A DNA stretch of 64,000 nt from Massospora cicadina (GCA_022478985.1 JAKSZP010014515.1:124001-188000); one strand, 5' to 3'. Counted from the first letter of the stretch, positions 1 to 11,840 are shown. The notes: a model not told the origin generated them from the sequence alone. Program-made: numbers and translations.

Positions 1-846
1 ATCATCCCCCATTAATAATCATCAGTAATCTGAATGATTTAACTGGTCTAATTCTGGTGTAAATTAATCATAATAGTTATTTTGAGTTTAACGATTACCA
101 GCAACTTATGCTGAGAATAATAAAATCTAAGATTATTATAACTAAATTATGAACTATTATTATAATATCAGGAACCTAAGCCAACATCATTCACTAATCT
201 AGGCACCTATTGCCTAGTAACTTCCTTATCTACCTTCTACTCATTTACCTTCTACTAACTCTGCTTATTTACCTTCCACATATCCTGAATCCTCATTATA
301 AACTCACTTTTGGCCTTGAAGTACTATAAATTATCAAGGTTTTATCCTAATAGAAATTGATTCTCATATACTATATTAATCCTATTGTAAAGCTTATGCT
401 CTCAGGGATTACTAACCCACAAGGAATTTCAGTGCCCTGACGCAATCTATGACTGGTAAAAGTTTGATTTCCCACATCCTGACACTGATTAATGTCAGGC
501 TTTTCAGAACGAGGACCATATGTGTGAGTTGATTCTTTAATTAGGGTGTTATTCCAGTTGGATGAGTCATGTAACTCTACAGACTTAGATTAGGAGATCA
601 AAAGTTACAGCACAACCTTGGTGTAATTCAAATTTATGGGTAATATCATTCTCCTCATTCAGAATTGGTATCAATACATGATACAATTCTGTGTAGAGCT
701 CACAGGTGTGGCGAAGAGCAATATGGGCATCAAAATAATTTACTAATGCTAGCCCCAGATAGTGTCTGCGCCTTCATATAAAACCATTCTTCAAATAATT
801 AAATAGGTTCATCTCTGTTAAAAGAGATATTAAAGAATTCTATCTT

Positions 847-1011
847 TTAGGTGAACATTCTTCCAGCTTTGCTAAACTCCTTGATAAAAAGATCATTGTT
901 ATTAAGGTAGGACACACCAGCCTTCTTTATTTCAACATAACTAACTCCTTTTTTGGAGCCCAATGAGTTCATTATCACTGCCAACTTAGCGGTCTCAGAT
1001 GCTCTGGACAT
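847..1011 (-). pseudogene. gag-like fragment of an older minus-strand retroelement
   Basis: A 54-codon open stretch on the minus strand, beginning MSRASETAKLAVIMNSLGSK, ends at a TAA. With the element at 1026-8365 removed and one AATGG kept, the frame continues upstream into the sequence right of 8370. A primer-binding-site-like motif and a coiled-coil-like peptide lie further along the same strand (8740-9105). I read the whole as the gag region of an older LTR element later hit by the 7.3-kb element. No zinc knuckle is visible here. The rest of 1-846 is AT-rich and shows nothing I can assign. That this is gag at all is an inference from position and style. Confidence 0.4.
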
Positions 1012-1025
1012 ACTAGCTTGAATGG

Positions 1026-1502
1026 TGTCAAGAAGTTGATATGACTGGATGATACGCTACACATACCAGCGGATCAGAGTGGTAATTGAGACGAGTCTCA
1101 AGATTTATGGAAAAGGTACATGAAAAGTAATCAATCAAAGTGTTGACCATTTGGCAAATCGAGGGAAATTATGATGAGATTTCAAGATATATGAGAACTT
1201 CTAGAAAAGGGAAAATGGTTAGGAGACTACCAAGCTGAAGATGCATCCAGCTTGGGGAACTGAGATTTAAAGATTTGAATGGAGGATTGAAGGGGAGGTC
1301 TTTTTCCGTTAGTAGGTTGTTGCAGATAATTCTGCAACTATTAATAGATTAATAAAGGTCGATAGGGGTGATTGTTCCATATATAATTTATCAGGTTATA
1401 TTGAAGTTGGCGATCCTCATATCATCTGATATGATTGCTCAGTGGCTAATACCCTGTGCAAACTGACTTGGCAGAATCAAGCTTTAATGCTAAAAATCAA
1501 CA
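1026..1502 (+). repeat. 5' LTR of the 1026-8365 element
   Basis: Direct repeat of 7889-8365, with TG...CA ends. It contains an AT-rich TATATAAT at about 1380 and an AATAAA-like motif near 1350 that could serve as promoter and poly(A) signals; these roles are inferred. It is followed after one base by the primer-binding site. Confidence 0.93.
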
Positions 1503-1503
1503 G

Positions 1504-1519
1504 TGGTGCTCACTACAGG
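1504..1519 (+). other. primer-binding site (tRNA-primed)
   Basis: TGGTGCTCACTACAGG begins one base after the LTR. TGG pairs with the CCA end of a tRNA, so the primer tRNA should start with GCTCACT in its acceptor stem. Nearly the same motif appears at 50423-50438 (plus) and 9090-9105 and 29027-29042 (minus), showing that several families in this window share one primer type. I cannot name the tRNA. Confidence 0.75.
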
Positions 1520-2265
1520 AGGCAACTGGTCAACTTAGTTCATTAACGCTAGGGTAAAATGGCGAGCCCTCATTCATTATTATAAAATTTGATCAGATTC
1601 CGCGTGTGGTACGCTGAGGAAGCACGGGAAGCACCTAATGATGAACCAGCAATATTTAATGTAACTGAGCCGCCTGATGAAAATGTTATAATCAATTTGC
1701 AATTAGAAAACTGTGCTGATTTGATGGCTGACCAACTAGGTCGCTCCACGAATGTGACCCCTCAGCAGCTGTGTGACATTATGCAATGGTTGTTGTGGGG
1801 GTATTGACTCTATGAAGACAAGGTGGGGGAGCATGTCTTGAGTTTGTTTTATAATCAACAAGATTAAGAAAACTGCTACGCCTTGTACATGTCCTATATG
1901 AACACAAATACAACAGGGTTGTCTTGCTGACTTAGTACCCACTGAATTGAGGAGTATCTAGTCACTTATGTGCAATCATCTATTCGCCAGCTACTGCATG
2001 TGCTGGCTCTCCACAATATAGAGATTGGGGATGTAATGTGGTTCATTTGAGCCCAGCAGAATGATACTTGCCACCTGATCGACTGCCTTAATTGCTCTTT
2101 TTGGAGGTGCAGGGGGCGCTGGTGCAGATGTACCATCGTGTTGGGGATGTCCACCGTCAGTTGGACGTCTTGATACCACAGTTGAATCTAGAGTTACCCC
2201 AGGTGATAGGAGAACTGTTGGATTGGTATGACATATTGGCGGAATGGATTTAGGAAATAACAACG

Positions 2266-3974
2266 TTGAGAAGCAATACTGAATGCTTTATGACGGACAT
2301 AGCAGAATGGGCAGAAGCGCTTGAAGCCACAATAGCTCAGCTTAGGGAAAGAATAACACTGATAGAACGGCAAGTGATGGATTATGTTGGTTCCATAGCA
2401 GCTGAATTTAGCCAACTTTGCATTGAGTGGAGTAATCAGCAGATGACAGATAATGCGCTTATCCTTTGGTCGACGTTCCCTGAATATCTCCAGCTAATAC
2501 GTTGGGTTACACAATTGGAAGTCATTAGCAGGCTGAGCGCAGTTGAGCTTTTCCTCTTCTGATCAGTGAGACAAGAGAGTACGCGGACATGCAAGTATGA
2601 CTTGATAATCTTTAACTTCCAATAAGAAACTGGTGCAAGAATAAGCCACCCTTATTAACCAAATAAATAATGCTAATCAACAATTGGTTAATGCTAGCTG
2701 GCAGCTGAAAGAATGCAGAACATAGTGGAAGTCCTCTCGTGACTACAAGCAGGGGAGCGGAAACTGGACATTGAGCAGGAATTCTATCAGGAGTTGCAAC
2801 ATCAATATGAGACGCTGCAACAGGAATTTCAGGATGGACGGTGTAGATGCTATTCAGTTAAAATGGAACAGCTAATCAATGAAAATTTTTCTGAGAACAC
2901 TGGAGTGGGGGAAGTGGTGCAGTTAGTGGTGATTTGGGGGAAGAATGCTATGGATCAGCTAACAAGTATCCCTTGGGAGTTGTGATGGACCCTCTGCGCA
3001 ATACTACTTCTTCTGAGTCCAATTTGGCGGATTTTATTCCATCTGCCCACCAGTATGATAGTTCACAAGGGGGTGGTTCCCCTAATCACTCAGAACCCAA
3101 TTCGCCTGCTCCTTGCGGCTGGAGCCCAGAGCAAAGCAAAACTGTTTGAATCGAGAAACTACCTCACTTCAATCATTATGGAAATCTACATGGTTACTTT
3201 AAGTGATTCAACTTTGCCTTGGAAGGGGCTTCTGATTGGTAGAAAGTAAAACTGTTGCTGTCCGCTTTAGACATGGAAAGTGCTGATCAAGTTACCTGCT
3301 ATCTTTTAAATAGCTCAGTATCATATGAAGAGGTGAAAGTGACTGTTTTCCAGCTGTTTGGGGGGTGCAGCCAAGATGGCCCAACAAAAGGCCAACTTCC
3401 AGAGTGTACAGTTCCACCAAAACGAGTCCCTGCTAGAATTTGCTGAATGATTCTCAGCGGAAGCACATGTGTTACTTGGAGCTAACATTTTATCTGCCAA
3501 GGATATCAGTATAGCAATGACGGTGGCTGTCAAACCATATTTGGAGTTACATAATGCTATGTCTCACATTTTGGATTAAGATATGAGACTTATTCAAATT
3601 GTGAACACCTTACATCAATTCTCCGCTATTATAAGCACATCTAATGTAGCCCAAAAGACCCCTGCTGTCGCCGCACCAAACTCTTTGGGATATGGGCCAC
3701 AGCAACTGAGCTATCAACTGCTGGAACATATTCGTCCATCATAAAAATCAGCGGGCCCTTTTTGGCCTATGTATACTTCGCCAGGTTATCCATGACCTTG
3801 GAACAATACCATCAATTTTTGAACTTCCTACTGCTGCAAGTTAAATATATATGTGAACTTTTTATGAATACTTGCTTCTGGTGCAGAAAAAGAGGGCATT
3901 ATGTGGGCAATTGTCCTAGAAAACTTCAGGTGCATGCAATGTCCATTGAGAAGATCAAGCAGGGAAAAGCTTGA
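2266..3974 (+). pseudogene. gag remnant with CCHC zinc knuckle
   Basis: Broken frames across this span encode a helical N-terminal region (2290-2420, rich in E, Q, R and L, coiled-coil-like), a capsid-like stretch (3255-3580, with LLEFAE and ILSAKDISIAMTVAVKP across frames), and a nucleocapsid knuckle at 3873-3914. The knuckle reads CFWCRKRGHYVGNC, an exact C-x2-C-x4-H-x4-C pattern that would bind zinc and package RNA. The parts lie in different frames with several stops, so the protein is not made. Order and spacing match Ty3/gypsy gag. Similar capsid-like residues recur at 52230-52460, and decayed knuckles at 25963-26004 and near 52705. Confidence 0.85.
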
Positions 3975-4079
3975 GTGGAGTTGAGATGGGATGCTCTACC
4001 TCCACCAAGTACAATTCAATTTTCCCTAACGATTCTCAAGCATCTCTTCATGTAGGATTCAGAACTCAGCTGGGGCGAT

Positions 4080-4751
4080 TTGCTATACCAACAGCTTTCT
4101 TTAGATACTACTGCTTCCGTTACAGAGAGTGAAAAATCACCCCCAAGCTCTGAGTTCCACCAGGATGTGCAGAAGCCATATGCGTGGCAGATCCTGGAAA
4201 AAACTTGCATGAGAAATGTGGATCCCTTGACGGACGTTTCCTCTTTAGTAGGGGTTAATGTAGCAATTCCAGTTGAGAAAATCGCTATGGAGTATCCTCA
4301 TGTCAGCAGGGACATTTACTTCTTTCATAATAACAAAAAGCCTTTGGATGTCCACATAATAAACACTGATAGTTCTTCTTACTTGGAGTGCACTTACTGT
4401 GACATTTTTTTTCAAAACACAAAAATCCGTGCTATCATAGACATGGGGGCCCCTGTGAATATAATTTCTACCAGGTTGGTGGCTAAACTTCTGTTGAAAC
4501 CAGATGTGGACCACCGCATAGTATATGGGACCATGGGGAAACATAGCACTGTGTCTGAAAGAGCATATAGCACATTGCCTTTACGATTTGGGTCAGTCTG
4601 GGCTTCCGCTCCAGCAGCGGTTCTACCAAACAATAACTATGACATTTTAATTGGCGCAGCTTTTATGAGGAAATTTGGTGTAGTGATAAATATGGCGGAG
4701 GAAACTTTTAATATTTTGAGACAACAGATTCCCATTTTATTTTACCTCTAG
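4080..4751 (+). pseudogene. aspartic protease domain, active-site triad altered
   Basis: A 223-residue open frame just downstream of gag. Around residue 121 it has IIDMGAPVNIIS followed by a hydrophobic stretch, the form of a retroviral aspartic protease, which normally has D-S/T-G-A. The middle residue is Met, so the triad is D-M-G and activity is doubtful. The frame ends at a TAG, and the protease-to-RT linker resumes at 4821. The protease would cut the Gag-Pol polyprotein. Assignment rests on the motif and on its place between the zinc knuckle and the reverse transcriptase. Confidence 0.85.
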
Positions 4752-4820
4752 TGTAATCCCAAAGGATTTGTTTCACTCTAGTCAAATCAATCTAGCATAC
4801 AGCAACGGAGTGATTCCTGT

Positions 4821-6218
4821 TTGATATTGGCAAATGAAGCGGCAAACCAGAGCCCTTCCCAACCAGATGTTGAGTACAAAGGGATCCTGCTTCGAGAAGC
4901 GAGCACTTTGAGCCTACCATCTGGACATCAGTGCATATTAGGAACTAATCTCAAAATTGACGTCCCTAAAGTGCTTTATGGTGAAATCATGGGGCCTCAC
5001 CAGCACTCATGGCTTGAACCACATGTGGCTCCAGGGCTACTGCTCCCAGGGAATGGGGAGATAAAGGTGCTGCTAGCGAATTTACAAAAGGAGACAATAA
5101 CGATCCAGAGGCACCAAGTGGTGGATTACCTACAATTATCTCCTATAGAGGAAGTTCACCTTATTCATGCTTTTGGCTCATGGGAGGATCTTGGACTACC
5201 AACAAGCTCATCATTTGATGTGTTGACAGCGGTTCCGTGGGAGAAACTAACTGGATTAATGCTGGAACAGCAAAATAAGGCCATGGCGTTATTTGAGAAG
5301 TACCAGGATATTTTCACACATGATAATAATGATTTGGGGTGCGCTCAAGGGTGGTACATCGGATAAAAGTGAGGGGAGCACCCTCTCATTCAATCGCAGC
5401 ATATTAGATGATCAAAGGTGGCAGAAGAGGTTGTCTCCAATAAGGTAGATAAAGTTATTGAACAAGGGATGCTAGAACCATCAAACAGTCCATGGGTTTT
5501 GCTGGTGCTCATTGTAAAGAAAAAAGATGCACAAATCAGGTGGTTATTGACTATTGCAAGCTCAATAGTGTAATGAAAAAGGATTTCTACACTCTTCCAC
5601 AGATTGACAACGCGTTGGACCAATTGAGAGGGGCAAATTATTTTTCCGCCATGGATCTGATCTCAAGGTATTGGCAGATCGATTTGCCATCAGTGGAATG
5701 GAGAAATGTGCTATCATCACTTTAAAGGGGTTATTCCAGCTGACCCACATGCCAAAAGGTTTGTGCAATGCCCCAACTACATTCCAGCGTGCCATAAATA
5801 CGATTTTAGGTGACTTGAAGCTTTCCTGCGCCTTAGTTTACCTCAACAATATCAATGTGTTCTTGCGGACGTTTACAGAGCACCTTGCCAACTTGAAACA
5901 AGTGTTACATTGCCTCGCTACAGCTAGTACCAAAATCAAGCCTCAGAAGTGTCATTTTTTAAAGAACAATTATAGTACATCGGCTTTGTAGTGGATTCAA
6001 AAGGGCTTAAACTGCAGCTGGCAAAGGTGGAAGTGATAAGCAAGCTGACTCAACCAGGTAATAAACTGGATATTCAAGTGTTTCCGGGGATGGTTGGGTA
6101 CTACCAACGGTTCATTCCCAACTTCAGTTGCATCAGGGCACCACTTTTTGAGTTGTTAAAGAAAGATGCCTCTTTAAATTGGACGGAACTATACCAAAAT
6201 GCTTTCAATGTGTTATAA
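4821..6218 (+). pseudogene. Ty3-type reverse transcriptase, catalytic aspartates lost
   Basis: Several frames together cover an RT domain. The linker (4821-5366) ends in a DNNDLGC stretch typical of the start of the polymerase. Next come DYCKLNSVMKKDFYTLPQID (about 5540-5600), FSAMDLISRYWQIDLP (about 5640-5690), and LTHMPKGLCNAPTTFQRAIN. The active site at 5839-5850 reads YLNN instead of YLDD: both metal-binding Asp codons (5845-5850) are now Asn, which fits two G-to-A changes. The thumb follows at 5991-6218 with FPGMVGYYQRFIPNFS. Stops and shifts at about 5366, 5725 and 5991 break the frame. It once copied element RNA into DNA; it cannot now. Confidence 0.92.
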
Positions 6219-6221
6219 ACT

Positions 6222-6640
6222 GTGTTAGCCAGCGCACCTATTTTGCAATATCCCAACTTTAACAAACAATTCATAGTACAAACAGATGCATCCCTCTCTG
6301 CTATAGGGGCAGTACTATCCCAAAAGGACGATGATGGCGTGGAGCATCCTGTCACGTTTTGTAGTAGAATCTTGAACTGTCATGAACAAGACTATACCGT
6401 GAACTAGAAGGAGTGTTTGGCGGTGATTTATGTTTACAAACAGTTTTAGGTATATCTACATGGGGTAAGATCTCAAGTAGTGATGGATCACGCTTCCTTG
6501 CGCTGGCTATAGAATCTGCGTGAACCTGAAGGATGGCTCACACATTGGGCACTAAAGCTTCAGGTGTACAATTTGAGATTATACACTGTCTGGGAGCAAA
6601 ACAGCAAAATGCGGATTGTCTTTCCTGACTGCCAACAGTT
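6222..6640 (+). pseudogene. RNase H domain remnant
   Basis: Follows the RT thumb after a stop. The frame reads FIVQTDASLSAIGAVLSQ (first catalytic Asp at 6285-6287), then FCSRILNCHEQDY, a stop, KECLAVIYVYKQF, and MDHASLRWL (later catalytic Asp). These are the usual blocks of Ty3-type RNase H, which removes the RNA strand during cDNA synthesis. An in-frame TAG at about 6405 and another stop near 6450 break it. Confidence 0.88.
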
Positions 6641-6646
6641 GCTATC

Positions 6647-7858
6647 ATGGTAGATTTAGCCAACCTTATGTACGAGAAGATGGTGGTTAACAAATACCAT
6701 GATAAGCTGCTGCAGGTGATCAAGTTATTAGATGGGCTCAGGCAGGATACTTTTCTATGTGAGGGGGAATTATATAAGCAGATTGGAGACTTGACGCTGA
6801 GTTTCCCTAAACCTTCTGCTAGACCCACAATTATTATGGATGCTCATTAGGCTGTAGGACATGGAGGATTGTGGAAAAAGTTGGAGTTTTTGTGACCCCG
6901 TTACTACTGGGAGAGCATGCATTATGATGTATTTAAAACAGTTAGTTGTTGCTATCAGTGTCAAGTGGAAAAACCATTCCACAAGAAGACCATATACCAG
7001 CTGGTTGAGCCCCAGTTCGCCTGGAACACCGTTTCCCTTGATTTAGTGGATTTCTGCCAACTTTCATTAATCAATCCAAGTATATAATCGTCGCCATTGA
7101 TCATTTGACCTGATGGGTGGAGGCCAGGGCCATTAATGACTTGGGAGCGGTCACCACTGCCAAGTTTATTATGGAGTGTGTTATACAGCAACACGGCTGC
7201 CCGCAGTTCATTCTAACAGACAACGGAACCAATTTCACTTCACACATCCTGCCTAAGCTGAACGAGTTGATGGCAATCCGTGGGGTTTTGACTAACTCCT
7301 ATCATCCAGAATCAAATGTAATGGTGGAACAGGCCAACGGAACCCTAGTGAACATACTCCATAAATTGGTAAAGGATCAACCCTTAGAATGGAGTACCCT
7401 TCTACCTACAGCTGTGATTTCATATAATATCAGCTATCATTTGTCCACTGGTAAGAGTTTTATCCAACTGTTGTATGGTCAACATATGGCTCTGTTTACC
7501 TTGCTTTACTCGTGTAAAGGACATTGGTGGTATGGACCATCAGCGATATTTGAGGGCTCTTATGGAAACGTTGATCAAGCTACAAATGGAAGCCTTCTCC
7601 ACCAGTTTGGCCAAGAAGATTCATGATCAGGTGGCTGATCAAAAAGATGGAGCAGACTTCCGCTGTTTGCTTTAGGAGACCATGTCTTATTCCACAACCA
7701 GCACGTATTTGGGCGGTAAAACAAGCTCTCTAACATCTGGGCTGGGCCATTTGAGATAATCAAGAAGACTGGCATGGACGTCTACACCATTAAGGAACCT
7801 GCAGGGGATCAGATTATTAACCTGGTTCACGCGAAGTTCATTTGAGCATATAAACAGT
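6647..7858 (+). pseudogene. integrase remnant with intact D, D and E residues
   Basis: The H2C2 zinc-binding part lies at about 6830-6960 (a His pair near VGHGG, then CYQCQ). The core has D at 7099-7101 (IDHLT), D at 7219-7221 (TDNGTNFTS) and E at 7327-7329 (VMVEQANGTL). All are in one frame and the last two give D-x35-E, the retroviral integrase spacing. A TGA at about 7111 lies inside the core. The C-terminal part around 7670-7855 reads GPFEIIKKTG and HAKFI, as in gypsy elements, without a visible chromodomain. The protein would join element ends to host DNA. Confidence 0.9.
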
Positions 7859-7877
7859 AAGAGCCTATCCTCCAGTC

Positions 7878-7888
7878 AAAGGGGGTAA
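7878..7888 (+). other. polypurine tract
   Basis: AAAGGGGGTAA directly before the 3' LTR, the usual primer for second-strand synthesis in LTR elements. Confidence 0.85.
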
Positions 7889-8365
7889 TGTCAAGAAGTT
7901 GATATGACTGGATGATATGCTACACATACCGGCGGATCAGAGTGGGAATTGAGACGAATCTCAAGATTTATGGAAAAGGTATCTGAAAAGTAACCAATCA
8001 AAGTGTTGACCATTTGTCAAATTGAGGAAAATTATGTTGAGATTTCAAGATAGATGAGAACTTTTAGAAAAGGGAAAATGGATAGGAGACTACCAAGCTG
8101 AAGATGCATCCAGCTTGGGGAACTGAGATTTAAAGAGTTGAATGGAGGATTGAAGGGGAGGTCTTTTTCCATTAGTAGGTTGTTGCAGATAAGTCTGCAA
8201 TTATTAGAAGATTAATAAAGGTCGATAAGGGTGATTGTTCAATATATAATTTATCAGGTTTTATTGAAGTTGGCGATCCTCATATCATCCAATTTGGTTT
8301 CTCAGTGGCTAATACCCTGTGAAAACTGACTTGGCGGAATCAAGCTTTTACGCTGAGAATTAACA
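7889..8365 (+). repeat. 3' LTR of the 1026-8365 element
   Basis: Same length (477 bp) and ends as the 5' LTR. It is followed by the AATGG target duplication at 8366-8370. Confidence 0.93.
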
Positions 8366-8739
8366 AATGGATCCACAAAATTATGCACATTCACCTCCTT
8401 ATTGAACTTTGCTAAGTTATGGGTTGACTAAAATTTTATTTTCTTGGCTGCAGGGCTAAAGGTCCTGCAAGATCCCTATCTGACTTCCTGGGTTACTAAT
8501 ACGTGGAGGGGAAGGGACACAATTTCGATTTACACATTGTCAGGGTGCGCAGAAGCTCCAGCAATCAAAACAGAGAGGAAAACAGCTGGCCAGTTCCATA
8601 AAACCCACATCCCATCACCCTCACTATCCTGTTACATTAGGAGGTTTCCAAAGCATCTTGACTTGGATGACACTGGCTATTGCTCTGATAAATTCTTAAT
8701 TTACATTAGGTTGATATAGCAGAAAATGGCAGCATTCCG

Positions 8740-9105
8740 CCTTTAATGAGTTTTCAAATTGACAATCTATTGGTTAGCAGACCAGAAATCTATATTCAAG
8801 GCCATATTCTCACTCGCTAGGGACCAAGATTGTTGTCCCTGAGTTTTAAGTTCCTCACATAAGGAGTCAATCTCCTGGTTCAAGTCAGTAATGCGGTGAA
8901 AAGCTCTATGCATATTTTGATAAGTTTTTTATTTGATGATCATGACCTAATATGATATTGGAAAGTAGGCCAACGTGAGCTTTGAGTTCCCCTTGTAATT
9001 GACCAATCTTGTCAGAACGATTTGGAAAAACCTCCAGTCCAGAATTCATACTTGCAGAAAATGATACACAGAAAAACAGGGTGTAGTCCCCTGTAGTGAG
9101 CATCA
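8740..9105 (-). pseudogene. older minus-strand element: primer-binding site and gag N-terminus
   Basis: Read on the minus strand, TGATGCTCACTACAGG at 9105-9090 matches the primer-binding site at 1504-1519 except for one G-to-A change. Downstream on the same strand (about 8930-8770) a frame with HRITDLNQEIDSLCEELKT and LASENMALNIDFWSANQ is rich in E, Q and L, as in the N-terminal coiled coil of these gags. This fits the 5' end of the older element whose later gag part lies at 847-1011. Its LTR should start at about 9107 and run right, but I could not find a partner for it. 9106-9766 holds nothing else I recognise. Confidence 0.5.
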
Positions 9106-9785
9106 ATGTTGCAAATTTTCAAACTGCTTCATCTGGGGGTCTTCTAATGAGCCAGCCCAAGGGATAATAACCATTGACTCTTGCCCCTTTGCTATCATTG
9201 GCAACCTGTCTACTAGTTGTGGCAGCAATTCCTCAATCAACTACTAAAAACTCCGCCTGGAGGCATACTAATACTAGGATTTTAGCCCCTGCAACTCAAT
9301 CTGAGTGGAACAGCTTTAACCCTTGTTGGCAAGTTATTAGTAGCTAATTGATGAATCTGTACAGGGTTTACAAGTAGCTCTAGGTGGGGAGCGGTAGCGC
9401 TGACCACTCCCTAGACCTTTAAGTCCTATCTCCTAATTATCCAGCGTCTCACTGCTTAAATAAGAAGATAGGCGCACAAAAGATTTATATGCATTCACCT
9501 GACATCTATCCTCAGGTATCTTTAAACTCTACCTCTTACTATCATGCATCAAAGCTAACAAAAATAAGAATAAATGGGAAAATAAAATCCTTTAAGTCAA
9601 ATTTAACTCAACTATTTATACTAAGGCGTTTACTTGCAACTTATTCACCCCTACAAATTATCATTGGCTAAACATGCTGAAATCTAAAATACAGACATAA
9701 AGGGAAATAACGGCATTGTTTGCCAGACATCATAAATTGACTATATTCAGTACTAAATTACTACACAACCTAATAAAAATTTCAA

Positions 9786-10128
9786 TTTTTTTTAATTTTT
9801 TTAATTTTTATTTGAGGTGGGCCAACCTTGGGACAAATATACTGCACCAATAGAGAGGATAGGGAGTAGGGAGTGACAGTATAGGAATGGAGGACAAAAC
9901 CCAAGTACTGGGGGTAAAACCTTCCTGTGTGTATTCTGATAGGCTGGGATTACATGAATCTAACTTCACTGAGTCGCTTGGTCAGACCTAGGCATGGTGT
10001 GCAAATCCACATGTATTGATATCCTCTTGGCACAGAAATACAATTAATGTAAATTCTGCCATGATGGGATTTGAACCCCCAACGTTAAGGGTGATAGTAG
10101 GACGCCCTCCCGACTATGCCACACCCCT
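9786..10128 (-). mobile_element. tRNA-derived SINE, full length
   Basis: About 343 bp, reading leftward. The head (10128 to about 10050) has box A TGGCATAGTCGG, a perfect match to the polymerase III consensus, and box B GGTTCAAATCC, also a match. The tail reads TTTGTCCCAAGGTTGGCCCA then CCTCAAATAAA and an A-rich run. Flanking copies starting AACCTAATAAA (9767-9785 and 10129-10146) form a 17-19 bp slightly decayed target duplication. SINEs encode nothing and are copied by LINE proteins. The head could be mistaken for a tRNA gene. Confidence 0.9.
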
Positions 10129-10146
10129 AACCTAATAAATATTCAA

Positions 10147-11580
10147 CTAAACTATTTGATCAATCCTTAGCAAAAATTACTGGTAGATCAGAGTACAACT
10201 TGTTATTAGGGATAGCTAAATACCCTGAATACATATGATATTTTTAAATAGCTTGACCCAATCAAACTGGAGAGCATATTTTGAAATTTAATCATTATTA
10301 TAAATCATAAAAATAGCTCCCTCAAGCGTATGGGGAGCACAAATAAGAACTAAGATAAATCCTTAAAAAGTATTAACTCAAGCTGATGTAGAGCACAAAT
10401 CAAAATCTTTTAACACTATTTCTAAACACAAAGCTAGTTAAATTTAATTGGCAGCCAGCCCTGACTAATTTTGGTACTAATCTGGAAGCCCTGGATTAAA
10501 TTTAAGCTTGATAATATCTTTGAAATTTCCCCAACTTAGACAGATTATATTTAAGCAAACTGACTATGATACCACATGCTAAAGTTCATAGACTTCTTAA
10601 TTCATCAAAGAGGTTGTTGGTACCATCTCTTATCTCCCAGAAGCGTCAGAAAAGGAGGAACACAAATCTGAAGGCTCTCATCATATGATTTAACTGATGG
10701 CGTTCTGTGTGGGTAAATGGGTGTCACTTGTTTTCAAAAATCAAGTGGCTATAAACCACCTCCTAACAAAATCCTCAGGTTAATCCAAAATCACACTACA
10801 TAGTATCCCCTGCAGTGAGCTCTAATATTAGAATCGGCGTTAGAGCGTCATATTTCAATTGCACAGGTAGTTACACCAAAATCCAAAGTACTGTTTGATG
10901 GCATTAATTTTGAACAGAATTAACAAAGTAAACCTTATCTTCAGCAATAGGTTTTTTATCTAAGAAAACAAGAGTTCACCCTGTAGTATCAAATACTTCC
11001 AGATGCTCACAGGCTTGCTCAAGTAATCTTTCAAGCTAGGCTCTTACAGTTTTCTCAATGAAAAATATCCCTTTCCCCTTGACAATCCAATCAGATATGC
11101 TTTCTCTACAAGAGTTCTCTTTGGTGCTTACTATAGTTACTAAGCAGCACTCAAAAATGGTAGACTAAAATTGAGCTACTAAATGTGTCAGAGGTCAAAT
11201 AACTAGGGCTTTAGGCACTTTTATAAAAAGGTGTAATACACCAGATATTCAAATTACCAGTGGTTAGCCTTAATAAATATAGGACCCTATTAATGAAGAT
11301 TTTGTGTTAACATGGAGAAATGTAGAATGATACACTGGATTAAAATAGGAGGCAATAGAGCAATTGAGGCCAGGCATCAGTAGCAAATAATTTAAGTGAT
11401 GAAAAATGTGCTAGCGTGGATTCAGAAATTTGACTGGTGGTAAATTAATCTGGCAGCCAACTACATTTAAAAGCAGGGGCCACTGGTTGAAATAATATAT
11501 ATGCCCCATTGAATCAGCTATCTATCCATTAGTTAATGTACAAAAATTAAATTTACTTAAATATCATATCCAGATGGTTG
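10147..11580. other. AT-rich DNA with a possible primer-binding-site relic
   Basis: No coding region is visible. On the minus strand at about 10823-10808, GAGCTCACTGCAGG resembles the primer-binding site shared by the LTR elements (GTGCTCACTACAGG), so another decayed minus-strand element may begin here. I see no LTR partner, gag knuckle or TG...CA pair to confirm it. Confidence 0.25.
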
Positions 11581-11593
11581 GTCAAACCATTTA

Positions 11594-11827
11594 TTTTATT
11601 TGAGGTGGTCCACCCTGGTGATGATACCGCACCAATAGAGGATTTGAATTAATGGGAAAGGAGAATAAAACCCAGAAAACCTCAATGTGAGGTGTATGAT
11701 AGGCCAGGAACTCCATGGACCGCCTTGCTATTTTCTATCTCAGTTTGGAGCATTGGTGTGCAATGCCGGCACAGTCATAATTGTCCCCTAACCAAAGTTC
11801 ATCCACTAGAAATGAACTTGGGGAGTG
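11594..11827 (-). mobile_element. 5'-truncated SINE of the 54111-54392 family
   Basis: Reading leftward it matches the body of the SINE at 54111-54392: GACTTTGGGTAGGGGACGAT, GCACACCAATGC, GGCGGTCCATG and the CCACCTCAAATAAA tail. It begins near the degraded box B, so box A is missing. Flanks 11581-11593 (GTCAAACCATTTA) and 11828-11840 (ATCAAACTATTTA) form a 13-bp target duplication with two changes. Confidence 0.85.
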
Positions 11828-11840
11828 ATCAAACTATTTA

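Larger units (their letters stand above)
1026..8365 (+). mobile_element. complete but inactivated Ty3/gypsy LTR retrotransposon
   Basis: The 7340-bp element has two LTRs of exactly 477 bp (1026-1502 and 7889-8365), both starting TGTCAAG and ending in CA. A perfect 5-bp target duplication, AATGG, lies at 1021-1025 and 8366-8370. A primer-binding site follows the left LTR and a purine tract precedes the right one. Internal order is gag (zinc knuckle), protease, reverse transcriptase, RNase H, integrase, the order typical of Ty3/gypsy (Metaviridae). The reading frame is broken by many stops and shifts and the reverse transcriptase active site is lost, so it cannot encode its own mobilisation. 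By eye the LTRs differ at about 36 positions (roughly 7-8%), with transitions and transversions both common. Confidence 0.95.

Noticed and set aside
1026..8365. Repeat-induced point mutation as the main cause of decay
   Set aside because: By-eye comparison of the LTRs shows about 15 transversions against about 21 transitions, without a clear CpA bias.
10045..10128. A tRNA gene on the minus strand
   Set aside because: Boxes A and B fit very well, but the sequence is the head of a SINE with a body, A-rich tail and target duplication, and I do not see a clean acceptor stem.
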